NCBI GenBank assembly: GCA_003139775.1
Contig: PLGI01000137.1
Coordinates: 1-46,179, forward strand
Origin: Syntrophaceae bacterium
GTDB lineage: Bacteria; Desulfobacterota; Syntrophia; Syntrophales; Smithellaceae
Direction: 5' to 3'
Length of the DNA stretch: 46,179 bases
Every line of letters begins with the position of its first letter. Within the stretch, counting starts at the first letter, position 1. The notes under the pieces are model-generated. The model was not told the DNA's origin, made no database searches, and saw nothing but the letters and a program-made list of their open reading frames with translations. Positions 40,327-46,179 of the stretch are shown here, one piece after another. The position numbers and the translations under genes were made by a program.

Positions 40327-40408
40327 TAATGAGACCCAAGCTTCAGAAACAGAGTGCACTGAAGCTTGCTGGACGAATTATACCAGGCGCGTAGCGCCGT
40401 GGTAAAAC
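40327..40408 (+). repeat. Two-hairpin element between atpF and atpA
   Basis: TAATGAGACCCAAGCTTCAGaaacagagtgcaCTGAAGCTTgctgGACGAATTATACCAGGCGCgtaGCGCCGTGGTA. Confidence 0.88.
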
Positions 40409-40461
40409 TAATGGAATAAAGCGACGCGGGATAAAAGACGGTGAATAGGCAGGAGGCGAAG

Positions 40462-42030
40462 ATGAATCAAGAAGCGAACCAATTAGAAAGTCAGGAATTG
40501 AAAACCTTCCTGGACGATACGTTTGATACTATGGACAAGGTTCTGGATGATCAAAATCCTGAACTACGGCAATACGAAATAGGTACGGTCAATTTTGTTG
40601 GACGCGATATTGCCAGAGTCGGCGGCTTGCCGCATATTCGCGCGGAGGAACTAGTCCGCTTTGCGGGAAATTATATGGGGCTGGTTTTCAATATCGATCC
40701 GGCGGAAATAGGCGTGATTATGCTGGATCCCAGTGAACATCTGCAAGTGGGTTCGGAAGTGCAGCGTACCAAGCGCGTTCTGGATGTGCCGGTGGGAGAC
40801 GGCCTTTTGGGACGGGTGGTAGATCCTCTGGGCAGACCGCTCGATGGCTTGGGCGAGGTCAATACAGTCATGCGTCTGCCGGTGGAAAGACCGGCGCCTG
40901 CGGTTATGGACCGCGCGCCGGTAGTAGTGCCTTTGCAGACCGGTATTAAAGTTATCGACGCGTTGATTCCCGTCGGGCGCGGCCAGCGCGAATTAATTTT
41001 GGGCGACAGAATGACCGGTAAAACGGCTATTGCCGTGGATACGATCATTAATCAGAAAGAAACGGGGATTATCTCCATTTATTGCGCCATCGGCAAGAAA
41101 AGCGCCGACGTAGCCAGGGTGATTGCCGAACTGCGCGATCACGGTGTGATGGGATCGTGCATCGTGGTAGTGGCCACCGGAGAAGACACTCCCGGTCTGC
41201 AGTTTATCGCGCCTTACGCGGCTACGAGCATGGGAGAATACTTTGTGGAGCAGGGCAAGGATGTGCTGATCATTTATGACGATCTCACATCGCACGCCCG
41301 TGCCTATCGCGAAGTGTCGCTGCTGTTGCGGCGGCCACCGGGACGCGAAGCTTTCCCCGGCGATATATTTTACATCCACTCTCGTCTGTTGGAGCGTTCC
41401 ACGCATATGCGGCCGGAATTAGGCGGCGGATCGTTGACATCCCTGCCCATTACTGAAACGGAAGCGCAGGACATGTCGTCTTACATTCCGACCAATCTGA
41501 TTTCCATCACGGACGGGCAGATTTATCTTTCGCCGGTTCTTTTCAGCAAAGGCATTCTGCCGGCGGTTGATGTCGGCAAATCCGTATCGCGTGTGGGCGG
41601 CAAAACGCAATTGCCCGCGTATCGTTCCGTGGCCGGCGATCTGCGCTTGTCCTACTCGCAATTTGAAGAACTGGAATCCTTCTCCCGCTTCGGGACCAGG
41701 CTTGATGAGAGTACCCGCAAGATTCTGGAACGCGGTTGGCGCGTGCGTGAAATTCTCAAACAGGGGCAGTACAAGCCTTTGCGAGCTTCTGAGCAGATTG
41801 CCAGTCTGCTTTCCGTGACCGGCGGCGCGCTGGATAAGGTGCCGACGGAAAAAATCCGCGAAGTGGAACGTGTTCTGCTCGAAGCGGTCAATCAGGAATT
41901 GCCGGAATTGTGCGAACGCATCGAGTCCGGGAAAAAACTGGAAATGAGCGATCGCGACAACGTTATGGAGAAAATCAAACCGGCCATTGCGCCGTTTGAA
42001 GAAGTCGAGGAAGCAAATGCAAACAACTGA
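40462..42030 (+). CDS. atpA: N-type ATPase alpha subunit
   Basis: [35 protein letters not shown]; start placed after AGGAGG ribosome-binding site. Confidence 0.95.
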   Translation: MNQEANQLESQELKTFLDDTFDTMDKVLDDQNPELRQYEIGTVNFVGRDIARVGGLPHIRAEELVRFAGNYMGLVFNIDPAEIGVIMLDPSEHLQVGSEVQRTKRVLDVPVGDGLLGRVVDPLGRPLDGLGEVNTVMRLPVERPAPAVMDRAPVVVPLQTGIKVIDALIPVGRGQRELILGDRMTGKTAIAVDTIINQKETGIISIYCAIGKKSADVARVIAELRDHGVMGSCIVVVATGEDTPGLQFIAPYAATSMGEYFVEQGKDVLIIYDDLTSHARAYREVSLLLRRPPGREAFPGDIFYIHSRLLERSTHMRPELGGGSLTSLPITETEAQDMSSYIPTNLISITDGQIYLSPVLFSKGILPAVDVGKSVSRVGGKTQLPAYRSVAGDLRLSYSQFEELESFSRFGTRLDESTRKILERGWRVREILKQGQYKPLRASEQIASLLSVTGGALDKVPTEKIREVERVLLEAVNQELPELCERIESGKKLEMSDRDNVMEKIKPAIAPFEEVEEANANN

Positions 42031-42895
42031 GTCCCTGAAAAGAAGAATTAAAAGCGCGGGCGATCTCTTATCGGTGGTCAAAACGATGAAGGCTCTGGCT
42101 GCCGTAAGTATCCGGCAATATCAAAAGGCCGTAGAGTCTCTGGACGATTACAACCGGACTGTAGAAATGGGACTGCAAATTGTGCTCAAGGAACGCTTGG
42201 GAGCAATGTCGCAAAGTAAAAGCAGGGCTGTGAAGCGTTTGGGAGTAATAGTTTTCGGTTCCGATCAGGGGCTGTGCGGACAGCTCAATGAACAGATTTC
42301 CGTCTTCACGCTGGATCATTTCAAAGAAACCGGCGTGAAAAAAGAAAATCGAAAGGTGCTGGCGGTGGGCGCGCGCGTGGCGGATTACGTGGAAGACGCC
42401 GGACAGCCTGTAGATGAGTTGATGGCCACACCAAGCTCCACAGCAGGGATAACGCCGCTGGTTCAGGAAATCATCATGATTATTGAAGAGTGGCATTTTC
42501 GTCAAAACGTTGATCATTTTATGCTGTTTTACAACGATTATGTTAGCGGTGCCAACTATCATCCTTACAAAGTTCAACTGTTGCCAGTAAATCGGGATTG
42601 GCTCAAGGATCTTGCCCGCAAGAAATGGGATTCCAAATCGCTGCCTATTTTCCGGATGGACTGCCATAGGCTTTTTTCATCGCTGATCAGAGAATATCTC
42701 TTCGTTTCTCTTTACCGCGCTTTTGCCGAATCGCTGGCCAGTGAAAACGCCAGCCGTCTGGCTTCCATGCAGAACGCGGAAAAGAATATTGAAGAGCAAA
42801 TGCAGGATCTGCACGTGCAGTTCCACCGTACGCGTCAGATGACTATAACCGAAGAACTACTGGATATTGTTGCCGGCTTTGAGGCGTTGAGTTAA
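42017..42895 (+). CDS. atpG: N-type ATPase gamma subunit
   Basis: [31 protein letters not shown]; overlaps atpA stop. Confidence 0.92.
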   Translation: MQTTESLKRRIKSAGDLLSVVKTMKALAAVSIRQYQKAVESLDDYNRTVEMGLQIVLKERLGAMSQSKSRAVKRLGVIVFGSDQGLCGQLNEQISVFTLDHFKETGVKKENRKVLAVGARVADYVEDAGQPVDELMATPSSTAGITPLVQEIIMIIEEWHFRQNVDHFMLFYNDYVSGANYHPYKVQLLPVNRDWLKDLARKKWDSKSLPIFRMDCHRLFSSLIREYLFVSLYRAFAESLASENASRLASMQNAEKNIEEQMQDLHVQFHRTRQMTITEELLDIVAGFEALS

Positions 42896-42936
42896 AAAAT
42901 GAACAGCTATTGTCAACAAGAAAGAAGGTGATAATC

Positions 42937-43800
42937 ATGGCAGTAGAAATGCACATTTGTGGTATTTGCGCGTGGCGCAGGGAATGTCAAAAAAAGTTTA
43001 AAGTTAGAACGGATGGATTTATAGGAAGCCATTGTCCTGATTATACAAGGGACTTGTCTTTTAAGCCTACGGCCTCGGATGAAGCAGAAGATGAAAAAAC
43101 GATCATGGATCGGATGGTTCAGCAGCAATTGGAAAAGTGGCGTAAACTGTTGGATAAAGTTTTGAAACAGGGAGTTAAAATAGAGAATTTCCAGGGTGGT
43201 CCGATAATCACTATTTCTAGAGAACCGGGAAGCGGAGGAAGTGAAATTGCAAGACGGCTGGCCAAGGCATTAGGTATGGATCTGATAGGCGGCCAAATTA
43301 TTCAACACGTTGCTGACAGCGCTAAGATGAGCAGAAGAGTAATCGAATCTCTTGACGAAAAAGAAGTAACATTTCGAGACACCCTGCTCATGTCTTTGTT
43401 TGGGGAAAGCCGTCCCTGGCCGTCGGAATACTTAAAGCATCTAACTCGAGTGATAGGGACTATTGGAGCTTTCGGCAATGTAATTATTGTTGGCAGAGGA
43501 GGGAATTATGTTCTGCCGCGAGAAAAGACATTCAAGGTCAGAATAATTGCTCCTCTGGAATTAAGAATTAAATATTTTATGGATGACCGTAAATATACGA
43601 GAGTTGAAGCGGAACAATATGTTGTCAAAACAGAAAATAACCGCAAAGCATTCATACGGAAATATTATAATGCCGATGTTGCTGATCCCCAATACTATGA
43701 TATCACAATAAACACGGAGAGAATATCAATGGGAGCAGCAACTGAATCAATTATTTCGGCTTTCAACCAAAGAAGGAATCGAAAGCGAAGCGAATCCTGA
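42937..43800 (+). CDS. Cytidylate kinase-like family protein with N-terminal Cys cluster
   Basis: PIITISREPGSGGSEIARRLAKALGMDLIGGQI P-loop variant; N-term HICGICAWRRECQ...SHCPDY. Confidence 0.85.
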   Translation: MAVEMHICGICAWRRECQKKFKVRTDGFIGSHCPDYTRDLSFKPTASDEAEDEKTIMDRMVQQQLEKWRKLLDKVLKQGVKIENFQGGPIITISREPGSGGSEIARRLAKALGMDLIGGQIIQHVADSAKMSRRVIESLDEKEVTFRDTLLMSLFGESRPWPSEYLKHLTRVIGTIGAFGNVIIVGRGGNYVLPREKTFKVRIIAPLELRIKYFMDDRKYTRVEAEQYVVKTENNRKAFIRKYYNADVADPQYYDITINTERISMGAATESIISAFNQRRNRKRSES

Positions 43801-43803
43801 TTT

Positions 43804-43897
43804 GTTGAGACCAAACTTTGAGAAATAAAGTGTGTAACTTGAATAACCTGAAGGTCACTGCGGGGTCATCTGCGACTTAAGTTTGCTGGTTGAATGC
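43804..43897 (+). repeat. Degenerate two-hairpin element with micro-insert
   Basis: tTGAGACCAAACTTtgagaaataaagtgtgtaacttgaataacctgaaggtcactgcggggtcatctgcgacttaAGTTTGctgGTtGAAT. Confidence 0.6.
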
Positions 43898-44089
43898 AGA
43901 CAATGAAAATGTGTAGGCAATATCATGACAGTGTACAAAACTTAAAAAGGCCTGTAATGTTGGATATCTTACAAAACAAGGCGTCCGATAGATATTCCAC
44001 CATACGGGTGCGAGTCAGAATCTCAGAATATCCGGGTCAAAACCGGGGGTGTAAGTGATCAAGCGGGCTTTTCATGAAAGGAGGGTTTT

Positions 44090-45484
44090 ATGAAAAGAAA
44101 AACGGTTGAAAAAATTGACGCTGTTGGAAGCGTCAAGGCCGCAAAAGGAAAACGCGGGATCTCGGATACATCCAAGGAATCAGCCCACCTGCTTCACAGC
44201 ATAGTCCAGGGCTTTTCCATCCCCGCCTTTGTCATCGGAGTAAATCATAAGATAATATACTGGAACCGCGCCCTTGAGCGGATGACGAATATTCCCATGA
44301 GCGAGGTGGTCGATACCAACCAACACTGGCGAGCTTTCTATGCCAGCGAGAGGCCCTGCATGGCAGACCTCCTCGTCGATGGTGCCGAGAACCGGATTCC
44401 CAAATGGTATGCCGGGAAATACCGCAAATCAGAACTTCTGGAAGAGGCTTACGAAGCAACAGATTTTTTCCCTGATCTCGGCGAAAAGGGGCGCTGGCTG
44501 CGCTTCACGGCCGCGCTGATTCGACAAGCTAACGGTAATATTGTCGGTGCGATTGAAACTCTGGAGGACATTACCGAACGCATGACTGCAGAACTTACGC
44601 GGCACGAAAGCGAGCAGCAGGTCTTCAGCATCATCGAAGGGTTGCCTATTCCGACCTATGTCATCGGTCTCGATCACAACGTGATTTACTGGAACCGAGC
44701 TCTGGAAAAATTGAGCAAGATCCCTGCTAAAGATATGATCGGTACAAATCAGCATTGGCGCGCTTTCTACGCCAGTGAGAGGCCCTGCATGTCTGATCTG
44801 GTCGTCGATCAGACCATGGAAACCATCCCGGAATGGTATGGGGGCGTCGCCAAATCAAAACTGTTAGAAGACACCTACGAGGCGGAAGGATTTTTCCCCG
44901 ACCTGGGAGACAAAGGGCGCTGGCTGCGGTTCACTGTGTCGCCCCTCCATAGTTCCCGTGGCGCCATCGTCGGTTGTATCGAGACGCTGGAAGATATTAC
45001 GGAGCGAGAATTGACGGAACGGATCATCTTCGACAGCGAAAGGATTCTGCACAGCATCCTTGAGGGATTTTCAATTGCCGCTTTCGTCATCGACAAAAAC
45101 CATAAAATTCTTTACTGGAACCGGGCATTGGAAAAACTGACGAGAGTGAAGGCCGCCGATGTTAGAGGGACCGATCAACAATGGCGGGCCTTTTATAAAA
45201 AGGCAAGGCCCTGCATGGCCGATATGCTTGTTGATAGTGCTCTTGAAAAGGTTCCCCAATGGTATTCCGGAAAATATCAAAAATCAGATCTCATCGAAGA
45301 TGCCTATGAGGCAACGGATTTCTTTCCCGATCTGGGGGATAGTGGGTGCTGGCTCCGGTTTACAGCCGCTCTCATCCGGGATTTTCAGGGAGAACTTATT
45401 GGGGCTGTTGAAACGCTGGAAGACATCACAGAACAGAGGCTAGCTGAAGACGCTCTGAAACGAAAGGGCAAGAGCGCGTCATAG
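44090..45484 (+). CDS. Triple tandem PAS protein with no recognisable output domain
   Basis: Three ~130-aa repeats of YWNRALE...WRAFY...RPCM(A/S)D...VD...PxWY...GRWLRFT...GAIETLEDITE. Confidence 0.9.
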   Translation: MKRKTVEKIDAVGSVKAAKGKRGISDTSKESAHLLHSIVQGFSIPAFVIGVNHKIIYWNRALERMTNIPMSEVVDTNQHWRAFYASERPCMADLLVDGAENRIPKWYAGKYRKSELLEEAYEATDFFPDLGEKGRWLRFTAALIRQANGNIVGAIETLEDITERMTAELTRHESEQQVFSIIEGLPIPTYVIGLDHNVIYWNRALEKLSKIPAKDMIGTNQHWRAFYASERPCMSDLVVDQTMETIPEWYGGVAKSKLLEDTYEAEGFFPDLGDKGRWLRFTVSPLHSSRGAIVGCIETLEDITERELTERIIFDSERILHSILEGFSIAAFVIDKNHKILYWNRALEKLTRVKAADVRGTDQQWRAFYKKARPCMADMLVDSALEKVPQWYSGKYQKSDLIEDAYEATDFFPDLGDSGCWLRFTAALIRDFQGELIGAVETLEDITEQRLAEDALKRKGKSAS

Positions 45485-45553
45485 CCGACACTGCGGCAAA
45501 ACGGTGGATCCGTTAATGTATCCCCCCATTATGGGAAAGGAAGGAGTTAGGTC

Positions 45554-46072
45554 ATGACAACAACACAGACATCAAAGATGATTGAGACGATCGAGTATAA
45601 AGCCCAAGACATTGCCGAACAATGGTATAAGAATGTGAAGATCAACCCTAAAACGCCCATTTTTCATAACATGCCCCAGAACGAGGCCATAGATCTGGCT
45701 CTGAATTTCCTCAGCAACTACAGGAAACTTTTCAATACGGATAAACCATTTGAGGAGGCCAATGTCCTTTTCTCCAAGTATGCTGTGAATTTCTATAATA
45801 AGCATATCCCGCTTCCCCAGGCTATCTACTCTCTCATCCTGATGAGACGCCATATGTGGCTGTTTGCCGAGTACCAGGCAGTGTTCGAAACAGCCGTCGA
45901 GCAGCGTCACGCCCTGGAAAGCCAGAGCCGTATGATTCTCATGTTCGATTACGCCGAGTATGTTGTCATTCTGACCTATGACGACCTGATTAGAAATGAA
46001 ATCGAAGACAAGTTTAAAGGGTTGAAAGTCAAAAGCCCGTTTTTTGTTCTCTGGCCTGGTGGCGGACTGTAG
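45554..46072 (+). CDS. RsbRD_N-like stand-alone sensor-domain protein (paralog of 35332-35790)
   Basis: PLPQAIYSLILMRRHMWLFAEYQAVFETAVEQRHALESQSRMILMFDYAEYVV. Confidence 0.75.
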   Translation: MTTTQTSKMIETIEYKAQDIAEQWYKNVKINPKTPIFHNMPQNEAIDLALNFLSNYRKLFNTDKPFEEANVLFSKYAVNFYNKHIPLPQAIYSLILMRRHMWLFAEYQAVFETAVEQRHALESQSRMILMFDYAEYVVILTYDDLIRNEIEDKFKGLKVKSPFFVLWPGGGL

Positions 46073-46179
46073 GAATAGGCAAAGTAGCTGGAGCGCTGGC
46101 AAAGGCGATGATTGTGCTGCAAGGCAGAGGCATCATGTCTTTCTTTTTTATTGCATATTTCAAATAAGCGTCAATCCAA

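Noticed and set aside
43900-44085. Possible structured leader RNA/riboswitch upstream of the triple-PAS gene
   Set aside because: Some short complementary segments, but I could not match it to a known riboswitch or build a convincing fold by eye.

Overview
Single-replicon bacterial segment, densely coding, with a Desulfobacterota/Syntrophales-like gene repertoire (taxonomy is inference). From left to right it carries: a truncated tyrosine integrase abutting tRNA-Glu(CTC) and a degenerate tRNA-Gln; gltX; a DUF177-rpmF-acpP-fabF-glyA-comEB-nrdR-ribE-ribBA-ribH-nusB housekeeping cluster, with plsX/fabH/fabD/fabG and ribD absent from it; an orphan M17-peptidase N-domain; a peptide-binding lipoprotein; a CmpB-like/HD fusion; a HoxUYH-type [NiFe]-hydrogenase operon without hoxEF, plus its maturation protease; a B12-binding-type radical SAM protein; TPM / nucleotidyltransferase / LemA; NUDIX; a selenium locus (yedF, DUF3343, a probable divergent tRNA-Sec, and further on a class-V cysteine desulfurase) interrupted by a PilT-like ATPase; a PAS histidine kinase and sigma-54 regulator; and an N-type ATPase operon (atpDCQRBEFAG) bracketed by two RsbRD_N-like proteins and two proteins sharing an unusual PAS domain. 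The most striking unexplained signal is a family of about 20 intergenic two-hairpin elements. Their flanks are constant (TGARACY ... GTYGAAYTATCC) but the stem sequences differ between copies while staying self-complementary. A palindromic micro-insert (TAACCTRAAGGTCAC) is nested in hairpin loops of several copies. Some elements encode the C-termini of neighbouring proteins, and two lie inside the N-ATPase operon.
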